From PHAA01 sp040217755 (GTDB taxonomy: Bacteria; Bacillota; Syntrophomonadia; Syntrophomonadales; Syntrophomonadaceae), in contig JBEHWJ010000004.1 of assembly GCA_040217755.1 (NCBI GenBank), positions 1 to 64,000 of the forward strand: 64,000 nt of DNA. Direction: 5' to 3'. The position numbers and the translations under genes are program-made. A model generated the notes under the pieces. It was not told where the DNA came from and ran no database searches. It was given only the letters and a program-made list of their open reading frames with translations. Shown here piece by piece: positions 8,120 through 17,853 of this stretch (within the stretch, counting starts at the first letter, position 1; each line of letters starts with the position of its first letter).

Positions 8120-10231
8120 ATGCAAACAGCTGGTTTGCTTTTAAGAAAGCGTATCGCTACGCTTTTTTTCATATTTACAATCGCTTTTGGCCTTCTGGGA
8201 GGCAGGATTTTCTGGGTGCAGTTCGTAAAAGGGGCCGAACTTTCAGAAAAAGCTACCCAAAACCGGATGCGGGACGTACCGGTGGAATCCAAGCGGGGTA
8301 TCATCTATGACCGTAACGGTCATGAGTTGGCCATATCGATAAGCGCCGACTCCGTTTATGCTATACCGGCCGAGGTCAAACGTTCCCAAAAACAGCAGGA
8401 GACCGCGCAAAAGCTATCCCAGGTATTAGGCCTGGATCAGGACAATACTATTAAAAGGATAACCGCCAACAGTTCCTTCGAGTGGATCAAAAGACAGATA
8501 AGCCCTGAGCAGGCGCAGCAGATCCGCGATATGAAGCTGCCTGGAATCGACCTCACCGAGGAGAGCCGCCGTTTCTATCCCAAAGGCACCCTGGCCAGTC
8601 ATGTGCTGGGTATTTCCGGGACCGACAATACCGGGTTGGAGGGAGTCGATTTCTATTATAACGAGTTGGTGGGCGGGACCAAAGGCCGGATAGTCATCGA
8701 ACATGATGCAGCCGGAAGAGAAATACCAGAAGCCACCCATAAATATATCGCCCCTGTGGATGGCGGCAATCTGGTGCTCACCATAGATGAGACCATCCAA
8801 TATATCACGGAGAGGGAATTAGATAAGGTATTTGCCGAGCGGCAGGCCAAAAGTGCCGCCGCCATAGTGATGGATCCCAAAACCGGCGAAATCCTGGCCA
8901 TGGCTTCAAGACCCACTTTTGATCCCAATAACTATGGTGCTTCACCGGCCAGCAACCGAAGGAACTTTGCCATCAATGACAGTTATGAACCTGGATCGAC
9001 CATGAAGATAACCACCGCTGCGATGGCTCTGGAAGAAAACCTGGTCACCCGCGACACCCAGTTTTACTGCTCCGGCTCCGTGAAGGTTGGTAAAGAAACC
9101 ATCGGCTGTCCCAACCGGAAAGCCCATGGCAGCCAGACTTTTGCCCAGATCGTCGAGAATTCCTGCAACGTGAGCTTTGTCAAGGTCGGACTGGAGCTGG
9201 GTATGGATAAATATTTCAAGTACCTGTACGCGTTTGGTTTCGGTCAACCGACCGGGATTGACCTGCCGGGCGAAGCCAAAGGTATTCTGGTCAACCCGGC
9301 CAATGCCAAACAGATCGATCTGGCCACGATGGCTATGGGGCAGGCCAACGCCGTCACCGCCATGCAGTTGACGACCGCGGTAGCGGCGGTCGCCAATGGC
9401 GGCAAACTCATGAAACCACATCTATTGAAACAGGTCCTGGACAATCAAGGTAATGTGGTAAAAACCAGCGAACCGGAGGAAATCCGGCAGGTGATATCCG
9501 AATCCATGGCTAAGGAACTCTGCTGGATCCTGGAGGGGGAAGTAACCAACGGCACCGGCCGTAATGCTTATATCGAAGGCTATCGTGTGGGGGGTAAAAC
9601 CGGGACTGCTCAAAAAATTGCTCCCGGCGGGGGCTATCTGGCAAATGAGTATGTAGCCTCGTTCATCGGATTGGCCCCTTCCGATGACCCCCGGTTGGTG
9701 GTTATGGTAGTAGCTGATGCTCCTCAGGGCTATCCGTATTACGGTGGTTGGGTCGCCGCCCCGGCGGCTCGGGAGATTATCAGCGATTCGTTGAGATATC
9801 TTGAAGTCCCGCTGCGGACAGTTGATGGAAAGATAGCCCCCCAGCAGGCCGAACAGGTAATAATCCCCAATGTTGTCAACCTTCCTCTGGCGGAGGCTAA
9901 ATCAATCATAGCCGGGCGGGGGTTGGTGGCCAAGGTGGTAGGAGAGGGCAACATAGTCTGGCAGCAGACGCCCCGAGCCGGTAGTAAATTAACCAGGGGT
10001 TCCGAGGTAATAATAAGCATGTCACCGTACGACATAAACGGTTCGGGCGGTGAGATCACCGTCCCCGACCTGAGCGGCAAATCGATGAAGGAGGTAGCCC
10101 GTATCCTCTCGGAGTTGGGGCTGCACCTGATACCTGAAGGCCATGGTATATCGAGTGATCAATCTCCGGCGGCTGGGAAGGTGGTAACCCACGGCTCGAC
10201 CATAAAAGTGAGGTTTCAGCCTCTGGAATGA
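8120..10231 (+). CDS. spoVD: Class B penicillin-binding protein with two PASTA domains (SpoVD/FtsI type)
   Basis: 703-residue septal peptidoglycan transpeptidase. In order: membrane anchor (about residues 12-34), PBP dimerisation domain, transpeptidase domain with the catalytic triad motifs S293-TMK, S348-CN and K493-TG, then two C-terminal PASTA domains (IIPNVVNLPLAEAKS and VPDLSGKSMKEVARIL). In Bacillus this position has both pbpB (division) and spoVD (sporulation). Only one gene is present here, so it may serve division, spore cortex synthesis, or both. The clostridial naming SpoVD is used without proof of function. It follows ftsL after 27 bases with a GAGGTGG ribosome site. Confidence 0.93.
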   Translation: MQTAGLLLRKRIATLFFIFTIAFGLLGGRIFWVQFVKGAELSEKATQNRMRDVPVESKRGIIYDRNGHELAISISADSVYAIPAEVKRSQKQQETAQKLSQVLGLDQDNTIKRITANSSFEWIKRQISPEQAQQIRDMKLPGIDLTEESRRFYPKGTLASHVLGISGTDNTGLEGVDFYYNELVGGTKGRIVIEHDAAGREIPEATHKYIAPVDGGNLVLTIDETIQYITERELDKVFAERQAKSAAAIVMDPKTGEILAMASRPTFDPNNYGASPASNRRNFAINDSYEPGSTMKITTAAMALEENLVTRDTQFYCSGSVKVGKETIGCPNRKAHGSQTFAQIVENSCNVSFVKVGLELGMDKYFKYLYAFGFGQPTGIDLPGEAKGILVNPANAKQIDLATMAMGQANAVTAMQLTTAVAAVANGGKLMKPHLLKQVLDNQGNVVKTSEPEEIRQVISESMAKELCWILEGEVTNGTGRNAYIEGYRVGGKTGTAQKIAPGGGYLANEYVASFIGLAPSDDPRLVVMVVADAPQGYPYYGGWVAAPAAREIISDSLRYLEVPLRTVDGKIAPQQAEQVIIPNVVNLPLAEAKSIIAGRGLVAKVVGEGNIVWQQTPRAGSKLTRGSEVIISMSPYDINGSGGEITVPDLSGKSMKEVARILSELGLHLIPEGHGISSDQSPAAGKVVTHGSTIKVRFQPLE

Positions 10232-10274
10232 GTCATTAACAGGAGCCGATCAGAGATGGAAAGGAGGCCTGGCC

Positions 10275-11747
10275 TTGAAGTTGAAAACTGTTCTGCAAGG
10301 ATTGGACTATCGGTTGGTTAGTGGATCCCTGGATCAGGAGGTTAAAGGGCTCAGTTTTGATTCCAGGAAGACCAGGCCGGGTGATCTGTTTATTTGTATC
10401 CCCGGATTAAAGACTGATGGCCACGATTATGTCGAACAGGCCGTTGAGCGCGGCGCTGTAGCCTTATTGGTGGAGAAGAAGGTCGATGCCCCCCCTGGCA
10501 TGGCCATCGTCCAGGTTGGCGATACCCGCACGGCGATGCCGGCAGCGGCCTCGAATTTTTACGAGAAACCATCCAGTCACTTCAAACTTATAGGGGTAAC
10601 CGGGACCAACGGCAAAACCACCACCACCCATCTGATCACAGCCATATTGGAGGAGTGGGGCTGTAAGGTGGGTATAATGGGAACTCTATATTCACGTATG
10701 GGGGATTATGAAAAGGTATTGAGCAACACCACGCCTGAATCGGTCGATATAGAGGAATTCCTCGCCCTGGTGCGGAGCAAATCTGGACAGTACGCGGTTA
10801 TGGAGGTTTCATCCCATGCTCTGGACCTGGGCCGGGTGGATCAATTGGAGTTCTATAGTGGGGTTTTCACTAATTTGACCCAGGATCATCTGGATTACCA
10901 CGGCAGTATGGAGAGCTATAAGCGATCCAAACTGAAGCTTTTCAATCGCCTGGATCCCGGGAAAGGCCATTTCGCGGTCATCAACGCTGATGATCCCGCC
11001 GCCCGCGATTTCATCGAGGCCTGCACCACAGAATGCATCACCTATGGTATCGATCAGGAAACCATGGTTAAGGCAGTCGATGTAAGATTCAGTTTGAAAG
11101 GCAGTCATTTTACGGTACTCTATCAGGGGGAACGGTTTGATATCGACATGAAGCTGATTGGCCGTTTCAGCATATACAACGCTTTGGCGGCCATAGCTTT
11201 CGCTTTGAGAGAGGGGATAAGCCAGGATGTGATCGCCGCGGCACTGGTTAAAGTGACCGGGGTGGCGGGGCGTTTTGAACAGGTCGACTGTGGCCAGGAT
11301 TTTACGGTTATCGTGGATTATGCTCATACCCCCGACGGCCTGGAAAACATCCTCAAGACGGCCCGGGAGGTACTGGAAAACCGTTTGATCACCGTATTTG
11401 GTTGCGGCGGCGATCGTGACCGGACCAAGCGGCCGAAGATGGGCCGGATCGCTGCCCAATACAGCGACTTTTGCATAGTCACCTCGGATAATCCGCGCAG
11501 TGAAGAGCCGGAAGCGATCATCGATGATATCATCCCCGGCCTGGAGGAAGTGGAGAACTCTCATTACGCCAAGATCATCGATCGGCGCGAAGCTATTCAT
11601 CAAGCCATATGCCTGGCCAAAACGGGAGACCTGATCATCATCGCCGGCAAAGGGCATGAAACTTACCAACTTATCAAGGACCAGGTACTGGATTTCGATG
11701 ACCGCCTGGTGGCGGCCGAATTCTTGAAAGGTAAAATAAATGAATGA
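10275..11747 (+). CDS. murE: UDP-MurNAc-tripeptide synthetase, meso-DAP adding
   Basis: 490-residue Mur ligase adding the third amino acid of the peptidoglycan stem. ATP site GVTGTNGKTTTTHL is near residue 110. The specificity motif DNPR (in TSDNPRSEEPE) marks a meso-diaminopimelate enzyme, not a lysine one, so the cell wall is inferred to be A1-gamma type. Start is TTG 10275, preceded by AAGGAGG. It overlaps murF by ATGA (11744-11747), pointing to translational coupling. Confidence 0.96.
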   Translation: MKLKTVLQGLDYRLVSGSLDQEVKGLSFDSRKTRPGDLFICIPGLKTDGHDYVEQAVERGAVALLVEKKVDAPPGMAIVQVGDTRTAMPAAASNFYEKPSSHFKLIGVTGTNGKTTTTHLITAILEEWGCKVGIMGTLYSRMGDYEKVLSNTTPESVDIEEFLALVRSKSGQYAVMEVSSHALDLGRVDQLEFYSGVFTNLTQDHLDYHGSMESYKRSKLKLFNRLDPGKGHFAVINADDPAARDFIEACTTECITYGIDQETMVKAVDVRFSLKGSHFTVLYQGERFDIDMKLIGRFSIYNALAAIAFALREGISQDVIAAALVKVTGVAGRFEQVDCGQDFTVIVDYAHTPDGLENILKTAREVLENRLITVFGCGGDRDRTKRPKMGRIAAQYSDFCIVTSDNPRSEEPEAIIDDIIPGLEEVENSHYAKIIDRREAIHQAICLAKTGDLIIIAGKGHETYQLIKDQVLDFDDRLVAAEFLKGKINE

Positions 11748-13126
11748 GGTTGAGCCTGAAGTATATTGTGGAGAGTGCCAAAGGTGTGCTGTTATGCGGC
11801 GACGTGAATTCCTGGATAGAAGGGGTCAGCACCGATTCCCGCCACTATGCCCCAGGGCAGGTGTTTTTTGCTCTTAAGGGAGATAAATTCGATGGTCACG
11901 ATTATGTAAACGATCTTATCAAATCAGGTGCCACGGCAGTGGTTGTCTCTAGACCAGACAAGGCGACCCTTGGTACGGACTCAGCGGTGATATTGGTCGG
12001 AGATACCCTGGAGGCCTTGCAGAGTCTGGCCGCCAGCTACCGCAGTCAATTTGACATCCCCATCGTGGCTGTGACCGGCAGTGTAGGCAAGACCACCACC
12101 AAAGACATATTGGCCGCCTGTTTGTCACCGGTATTTGTAACCTTGAAAACCCCGGGCAACTTCAACAACGAAATCGGGTTGCCCCTGACCCTCCTCGATT
12201 GCGAGGCCAGCCATCAAGCCGCGGTGGTAGAGCTGGCCATGCGGGCCAGCGGCGAGATTACCCGCTTGGCTTCTATTCTAAGGCCCACTCACGCTATCAT
12301 AACCAATGTGGAACCCGTGCATTTGGAGACTATGGGGAGCCTGGAGAATATAGCATCGGCCAAATGCGAAGTGCTGGAATTCATTCCCCGGGATAAGTTT
12401 GCGCTTATAAACGGAGACAACCATTATCTGGTTGACGCAGCCCGCAAATATCCCTGCGTCAAGCACACGTTTGGTTATAATGATGATTGTGATGTACAGA
12501 TAATCCAGATCGAAAGAGCGGGTCCCGGCATTATGGTGTCACTTGGTTTATGGGGGCAGATCCATGACTTTTCTTTCCCCTTGCCTGCACCTCAGTTAGT
12601 TGCCAATCTGGCTGCAGCGGTCGGATGTGCCTTTTTATTGGGAGTCAGTCCGGCAATGATCGACCAGGGCCTGAAATCGTACCGGACCGCCGAGAACCGG
12701 CTCAACATCATCGATCTGCCCGAAGGCGGGGCGGTCATCGACGATACCTATAATGCCAATCCGGTATCGATGACCGCCGCTATCGAGATCTGCCGGGAGA
12801 TAAGCGGAATACGCCGCGCGGTGGCAATACTGGGGGATATGCTGGAACTAGGGGATTACGAAATAGAAGGGCATTTGCTGGTAGGGCGCCGGGCAGCTGA
12901 GCTGAATATGGATTTGGTGGTAACCATTGGAGAAAAGGCCGCATATATTGCACAGGGCGCCATTGAGGCCGGGCTGCCGGCCCAGCGGGTGATGAGCTTC
13001 AAGCAGCGGGACCGGGCCCTGGAATGGCTGAAACTAAATGTAAGCCGGCGCGATGTGGTATTATTTAAGGGTTCACGCGGTATGCGCCTGGAGGAGATAC
13101 TGCAGGGATGGCTGATCCCAGCCTGA
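11744..13126 (+). CDS. murF: UDP-MurNAc-tripeptide-D-Ala-D-Ala ligase
   Basis: 460-residue Mur ligase that attaches D-alanyl-D-alanine to the UDP-MurNAc-tripeptide. The ATP site VAVTGSVGKTTTKDIL (near residue 110), the NEIGLPLTLL block and VIDDTYNANPVSM are MurF hallmarks. The start codon overlaps the murE stop by four bases. No D-Ala-D-Ala ligase (ddl) gene is present in the window, so the dipeptide must be made elsewhere. Confidence 0.96.
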   Translation: MRLSLKYIVESAKGVLLCGDVNSWIEGVSTDSRHYAPGQVFFALKGDKFDGHDYVNDLIKSGATAVVVSRPDKATLGTDSAVILVGDTLEALQSLAASYRSQFDIPIVAVTGSVGKTTTKDILAACLSPVFVTLKTPGNFNNEIGLPLTLLDCEASHQAAVVELAMRASGEITRLASILRPTHAIITNVEPVHLETMGSLENIASAKCEVLEFIPRDKFALINGDNHYLVDAARKYPCVKHTFGYNDDCDVQIIQIERAGPGIMVSLGLWGQIHDFSFPLPAPQLVANLAAAVGCAFLLGVSPAMIDQGLKSYRTAENRLNIIDLPEGGAVIDDTYNANPVSMTAAIEICREISGIRRAVAILGDMLELGDYEIEGHLLVGRRAAELNMDLVVTIGEKAAYIAQGAIEAGLPAQRVMSFKQRDRALEWLKLNVSRRDVVLFKGSRGMRLEEILQGWLIPA

Positions 13127-13141
13127 TTCGGAGGCATAATA

Positions 13142-14116
13142 ATGCACGACTACATAATCAATGCCGGTTTGGCTGCTGTCGTGGCCACCGCCATCTCATT
13201 GGCGATGGGTCCTTTCATGATACCATTTCTCAGACGGCTGAAAGTAGGACAGAGTATCAGGGAAGAGGGGCCCCGAAATCATTACGTCAAGGCAGGCACC
13301 CCTACCATGGGGGGGATAATAATCATTACCGCGGTCATGGTGACCAGCTTTTTGTTTGCGGGAAGCAGTCGTGAAGTCCTCAGCGCGGTGCTTATAACCT
13401 TATGCTTTGGCGGCATCGGTTTTTGGGATGATTATATCAAAGTGGTGCTGAAACGTTCGCTGGGGCTAAGGGCCCGTGAAAAACTGGGTCTGCAGATCCT
13501 GATCAGTTTCATATTCGGTTTACTGTTGATGTTTGTATTGGGGCGGGGGACGGAAATCGTCTTTCCCTTTTCCGGATTTGGCCTGGAGATAGGCTGGTTT
13601 TATCTCCCCTTTATTGTTTTGGTGATTATTTCGGCGGCCAATGGAGCCAATTTAACCGACGGACTGGATGGCCTGGCGGCCGGGGTCACCTTTATTCTGG
13701 TCCTGGGCCTGGGATTTATCTGCATCATGTCCGATCATGGCAATCTCTTGATTTACTGCGGTGCTCTGGCCGGAGCCTGTCTGGGCTTCTTGTTTTTTAA
13801 CCGCCACCCGGCCCGGGTATTTATGGGCGATACCGGCTCGATGGCTTTGGGTGCGGGAGTGGCCGCGGTGGCTGCCATGACCCGCAGCGAAATCGCGCTG
13901 ATTATTTTAGCTGGTGTGTATGTAATCGAGACTTTGAGCGTAATCATTCAGGTGGTTTCTTTTCAAGCAACCCGGCGGCGGGTCTTTTTAATGGCGCCGT
14001 TACACCACCATTTCGAATTGAAGGGGATGCCGGAGACCAAAGTCGTATACCTCTTCTATGTCTTTTCGCTGGTATTTGTTGTGATTGGATTAATGGGATT
14101 CAGGAATATAGGATAG
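13142..14116 (+). CDS. mraY: Phospho-MurNAc-pentapeptide translocase
   Basis: 324-residue polytopic membrane enzyme that makes lipid I from UDP-MurNAc-pentapeptide and undecaprenyl phosphate. About ten hydrophobic spans are evident. Family motifs seen: TPTMGGIIII, the catalytic FWDDYIKV, NGANLTDGLDGLAAG, FMGDTGSMALG and the His-rich APLHHHFE loop. GGAGG lies just upstream of ATG 13142; the gap from murF is 15 bases. The undecaprenyl carrier would come from uppS further along the window. Confidence 0.97.
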   Translation: MHDYIINAGLAAVVATAISLAMGPFMIPFLRRLKVGQSIREEGPRNHYVKAGTPTMGGIIIITAVMVTSFLFAGSSREVLSAVLITLCFGGIGFWDDYIKVVLKRSLGLRAREKLGLQILISFIFGLLLMFVLGRGTEIVFPFSGFGLEIGWFYLPFIVLVIISAANGANLTDGLDGLAAGVTFILVLGLGFICIMSDHGNLLIYCGALAGACLGFLFFNRHPARVFMGDTGSMALGAGVAAVAAMTRSEIALIILAGVYVIETLSVIIQVVSFQATRRRVFLMAPLHHHFELKGMPETKVVYLFYVFSLVFVVIGLMGFRNIG

Positions 14117-14128
14117 GGGAAAACTATC

Positions 14129-15505
14129 ATGTCGTTTAAGGGAAAAAGGATTTTGATTATCGGCATAGCCCGCAGCGGTTTGGCTGCAGCGGAGGCTTTA
14201 CATAGACGTGGGGCGCACCTCGGAGCATACGACGCCAAGAAGCGGACCAAGATCCCAAAAGAGATCGGGCAACTGGAAAGACTGGGTATACTCGTGTATG
14301 CCGGCGAATATCCACCTTTGACCGAGCGGGACTGGGATCTGATCGTAGTCAGCCCGGGGGTCCCGGCGGATGCTGAAATCGTCAGCCGGGCCAAACAAGC
14401 TGGCATACCGATAATAGGTGAGCTGGAACTGGCTTACCGGCTCAAATCAAATGACGTGGCTATATATGCCATAACCGGGACCAATGGCAAAACCACCACC
14501 ACGGCTTTGCTGCATTTTATACTGGCTCAGGACGGGAGAGCCGCCGCCGCAGGGGGGAACATCGGGACTGCATTATGCAGTTTGGTGGATGACCTGCCAT
14601 CGGGTGAATTGGTGGTGGAGGTTTCCAGTTTTCAATTGGAGACCGTCGAAACCTTCAAACCCGATATTGCCGGGATTCTGAATATTACCCCCGATCATCT
14701 CGACCGGCATAAATCGATGGACGAGTATGCCAGGGTCAAAAGCAGGGTGTTCAGCCTGCAAAACAGCGATGATTACCTCATCCTCAATTATGAGGATGAA
14801 ATCGTGCGTACTTTCAGCCTATCCGCCCGGGCCCGGGTCGTATTCTTCTCCACCGACCGGGAACTGGCTGATGGCTTCTTTATTGATAAGGGCAGTATAT
14901 TTTTCGCCCAAAATGGAACCAGACGGCTGATAAGTACATTAGCTGGGGTTCGGCTGAGGGGCAAACATAACCTGGAGAACATCCTCTGTGCGGTGGCCAT
15001 GGCCTGGTCGGCGGGGGTCGGGGAAGAGACGATCGGCCGATCGCTAAGGAGCTTCACCGGGGTCAGGCACCGCTTGGAGCAAGTGGCCTGTCATAAGGGG
15101 GTCCTTTACATCAATGATTCCAAAGGGACCAATCCGGATTCAACCATAAAAGCCCTGGAAGCATTTACGGAGCCGATAGTGCTGATTGCCGGGGGGCGGG
15201 CCAAAGGAGGGGATTATTCGGGCGTGGCCAAGCTTATGGCATCCCGGATAAAAGCCCTGGTACTGTTGGGCGAAGCCAAAGAGATGATAAAAACTGCGGT
15301 AATGGAACAAGGCTTCAAGAATATATATGAGGTAGATGATTTAGTAGCTGCTGTTAAAAAGGCCAGCGAGTTGGCCTTTCCCGGAGATGTGGTTTTACTT
15401 TCCCCGGCCTGTGCGAGTTGGGACATGTTTTCCAGCTATGAACACAGGGGGGACCTCTTCTGCCAGGAAGTTGCTCAATTGATTGAGGGAGATATAGGGG
15501 CATGA
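14129..15505 (+). CDS. murD: UDP-MurNAc-alanine:D-glutamate ligase
   Basis: 458-residue Mur ligase for the second stem residue, D-glutamate. Rossmann-like N-terminus ILIIGIARSGLAAAEAL binds the UDP substrate; the ATP site is AITGTNGKTTTTAL near residue 117; the C-terminal INDSKGTNPDST block is typical. It lies 12 bases after mraY. Confidence 0.96.
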   Translation: MSFKGKRILIIGIARSGLAAAEALHRRGAHLGAYDAKKRTKIPKEIGQLERLGILVYAGEYPPLTERDWDLIVVSPGVPADAEIVSRAKQAGIPIIGELELAYRLKSNDVAIYAITGTNGKTTTTALLHFILAQDGRAAAAGGNIGTALCSLVDDLPSGELVVEVSSFQLETVETFKPDIAGILNITPDHLDRHKSMDEYARVKSRVFSLQNSDDYLILNYEDEIVRTFSLSARARVVFFSTDRELADGFFIDKGSIFFAQNGTRRLISTLAGVRLRGKHNLENILCAVAMAWSAGVGEETIGRSLRSFTGVRHRLEQVACHKGVLYINDSKGTNPDSTIKALEAFTEPIVLIAGGRAKGGDYSGVAKLMASRIKALVLLGEAKEMIKTAVMEQGFKNIYEVDDLVAAVKKASELAFPGDVVLLSPACASWDMFSSYEHRGDLFCQEVAQLIEGDIGA

Positions 15506-15524
15506 TTCCAGAGGGGGCTAATCA

Positions 15525-16625
15525 ATGAGGTTAAAAAAGGGGCCGCCTGATTTCATCTTGTTTATCTCAGCCTTAACCCTGCTGGGAATTGGGCTGGTGA
15601 TGGTTTTCAGTTCCAGTGCGGTTACTGCCAACGTAAATTACGGGGATCCCTATTACTTTTTCAAAAAGCAGCTGATGTGGGCAGTGATCAGTGTTATCGC
15701 CATGGTGGTGGTAATGAAACTCAACTTCTCACGGTTGCGTGATTTCGCTGTTCCTGCGATGATACTGGCAGTCGTGTTGCTGATCCTGGTCGTAACCCCC
15801 TTGGGGATAGAGGTGAAAGGGTCCAGCCGTTCCTTCGATCTGGGCTTCATGCGTTTTTCCCCATCCGAATTTGCCAAGATAGCCATGGTCATGTTCCTGG
15901 CCCGGGCCATGGAGGTCAAATTAGGCAAGATGTCTTCATTCACCGCCGGGGTGTTACCTTTCCTGGTCATGGTGGGGCTTATTTGCGGACTGATCATGCT
16001 CCAGCCTGACCTGGGAACTGCGTTTACGATTGCCGCCACCGTGTTTTTTATGCTGCTGGTAGCGGGTGCCAAATGGTCACACCTGGGCGTAATCATGTTA
16101 TCAGGGCTGGGCGTGGTGGGAGCCGCCATCGCAGTTGCCCCGTACCGCATGGAACGGGTGGTGGCCTTCCTGAACCCCTGGAAATATGCCAGTGACGAGG
16201 GGTTCCAGACGATCCAATCCCTGTACGCGCTCGGTTCCGGGGGATTATTCGGCATGGGTTTGGGGCGGAGCCGCCAGAAGTTCTTCTACCTTCCCGAACA
16301 GCATACCGACTTTATCTTCGCCATCCTGGGCGAAGAACTTGGATTCATCGGCTGCAGCGTGGTGGTGGCCCTGTTTTTGCTTTTTGCCTGGCGTGGGTAT
16401 AAAATTGCAATAAATGCTCCGGATAATTTCTCCAGATTACTGGCGGCGGGGATCACGACCATAATCGTTTTTCAGGCGATAGTCAATATAGCGGTTGTTT
16501 CCGGGGCATTACCAGTAACCGGCATCACCTTGCCATTTTTGAGTTACGGCGGCACGTCTTTGTTGTTCACAATGATCATGGTGGGCCTGCTGCTGAATAT
16601 TTCGCGGTACAGTTCGCAGACCTGA
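15525..16625 (+). CDS. ftsW: SEDS peptidoglycan glycosyltransferase FtsW/SpoVE
   Basis: 366-residue protein with about ten membrane spans. It is the SEDS glycosyltransferase that polymerises lipid II together with a class B PBP. Seen: MVFSSSAVTAN near residue 27, LQPDLGTAF, AVAPYRMERV, the Ser/Gly block GSGGLFGMGLGRSRQK and LPEQHTDFIFAILGEELG. Between murD and murG, Bacillus has spoVE. With one SEDS gene here, whether it acts in division, spore cortex synthesis or both cannot be settled. GAGGGGG precedes ATG 15525. Confidence 0.93.
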   Translation: MRLKKGPPDFILFISALTLLGIGLVMVFSSSAVTANVNYGDPYYFFKKQLMWAVISVIAMVVVMKLNFSRLRDFAVPAMILAVVLLILVVTPLGIEVKGSSRSFDLGFMRFSPSEFAKIAMVMFLARAMEVKLGKMSSFTAGVLPFLVMVGLICGLIMLQPDLGTAFTIAATVFFMLLVAGAKWSHLGVIMLSGLGVVGAAIAVAPYRMERVVAFLNPWKYASDEGFQTIQSLYALGSGGLFGMGLGRSRQKFFYLPEQHTDFIFAILGEELGFIGCSVVVALFLLFAWRGYKIAINAPDNFSRLLAAGITTIIVFQAIVNIAVVSGALPVTGITLPFLSYGGTSLLFTMIMVGLLLNISRYSSQT

Positions 16626-16639
16626 GGGAGGAGAATAGT

Positions 16640-17722
16640 ATGAATGTTATCCTAACCGGCGGAGGGACCGGCGGTCATATTTATCCAGCCCTGGCTATTG
16701 CCAGCGAACTGAAAAGCAGGGTTCCCGACCTGCGACTGCTGTATGTGGGAACCACCAAAGGGCTGGAGAGCCGGATAGTCCCCCGCAGCGGGATATCCTT
16801 CAAGACCATAGATATCACCGGTATAGACCGCTCCTCGATGCTCAAATCGGGTAAGACTCTCCTTAAGTTCCCGGGCAGTTTCTTCCAGGCCCGCCAGATA
16901 ATCAAAGATTTCCAACCCGACATTATAATAGGTACGGGCGGGTATGTCTCCTTCCCGGTGGTTTTTTCAGGGTCGTTTATGGATGTTAAAACCGTGATCC
17001 ATGAGCAGAACGCCATCCCCGGACTGGCCAACCGCAACCTGGCCAAAAGGGTAGACCGGGTCTTGTTGACATTTCCAGAAGCCGGCCAATATCTGGACAG
17101 TTCCAACATAAGAGTTACCGGATTACCGGTGCGCCGGGAAATACTGGCTTTGCACGGTAAGGTCTCCCGGCCAACCGGCCGGTTTACCCTGCTGGCTTTT
17201 GGAGGCAGCCTGGGGTCCAACAGCATCAATCAGGCCATGATACCGTTGATCGATCGTTATCGCAATGCTGATATGAATTTTATTTGGATTACCGGTGAAT
17301 CAGGCTTTGAAGAAATGAAACTGGCCCTGGAAAAAAAGCTGGATGTGAAAGCATTGAAGTGTGGTTTGGAGATGATCCCCTACAAATACGACATGGAGAC
17401 AGCCCTGGCCGCGTCCCATCTGGCAGTATGCCGGGCGGGGGCCAGTACGGTCTGCGAATTGGAACTGCTGGGTTTGCCGGCCATATTTATCCCTTATCCT
17501 TATGCGGCCGAAAATCACCAGGAGAAGAACGCCCGGGCGTTGGTGGAAAAAAAGGCGGCCGAAATGATAATAGACGAATTCCTCGATGGAGATAGCTTAT
17601 ATAAAGTCGTGGAGCGACTGAGAAAGGACCCGGTCAGATTGGATGAAATGGGGCAGAATATGCTTAAGGAGGCCCGCCCCAATGCGCTTAAAGATATTGT
17701 TGACGAGATCTTATCCCTATAA
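16640..17722 (+). CDS. murG: Lipid II synthase, UDP-GlcNAc transferase MurG
   Basis: 360-residue GT-B glycosyltransferase that adds GlcNAc to lipid I at the inner membrane face. N-terminal glycine-rich loop ILTGGGTGGHIYPALA and the block HEQNAIPGLANR are diagnostic, as is the UDP-GlcNAc site CRAGASTVCELELLGLPAI. 14 bases after ftsW, with GGGAGGAG before ATG. A 131-base gap containing no gene follows before murC. Confidence 0.97.
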   Translation: MNVILTGGGTGGHIYPALAIASELKSRVPDLRLLYVGTTKGLESRIVPRSGISFKTIDITGIDRSSMLKSGKTLLKFPGSFFQARQIIKDFQPDIIIGTGGYVSFPVVFSGSFMDVKTVIHEQNAIPGLANRNLAKRVDRVLLTFPEAGQYLDSSNIRVTGLPVRREILALHGKVSRPTGRFTLLAFGGSLGSNSINQAMIPLIDRYRNADMNFIWITGESGFEEMKLALEKKLDVKALKCGLEMIPYKYDMETALAASHLAVCRAGASTVCELELLGLPAIFIPYPYAAENHQEKNARALVEKKAAEMIIDEFLDGDSLYKVVERLRKDPVRLDEMGQNMLKEARPNALKDIVDEILSL

Positions 17723-17853
17723 CCGGTGCGTCAGGACAGCTCTTGCTGCCAAGATATGGGACAACCTCGTTATACGGGATGTAACCACTTCTGTTAATTG
17801 TGCATACTATAGAGTGAATCATGAGATGTTTTATGATCGAAGGAGATGAGTTG

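Noticed and set aside
17803..17811. CATACTATA resembling a sigma-E/sigma-K -10 element before murC
   Set aside because: No matching -35 at the right distance was found, so a sporulation promoter is not supported.
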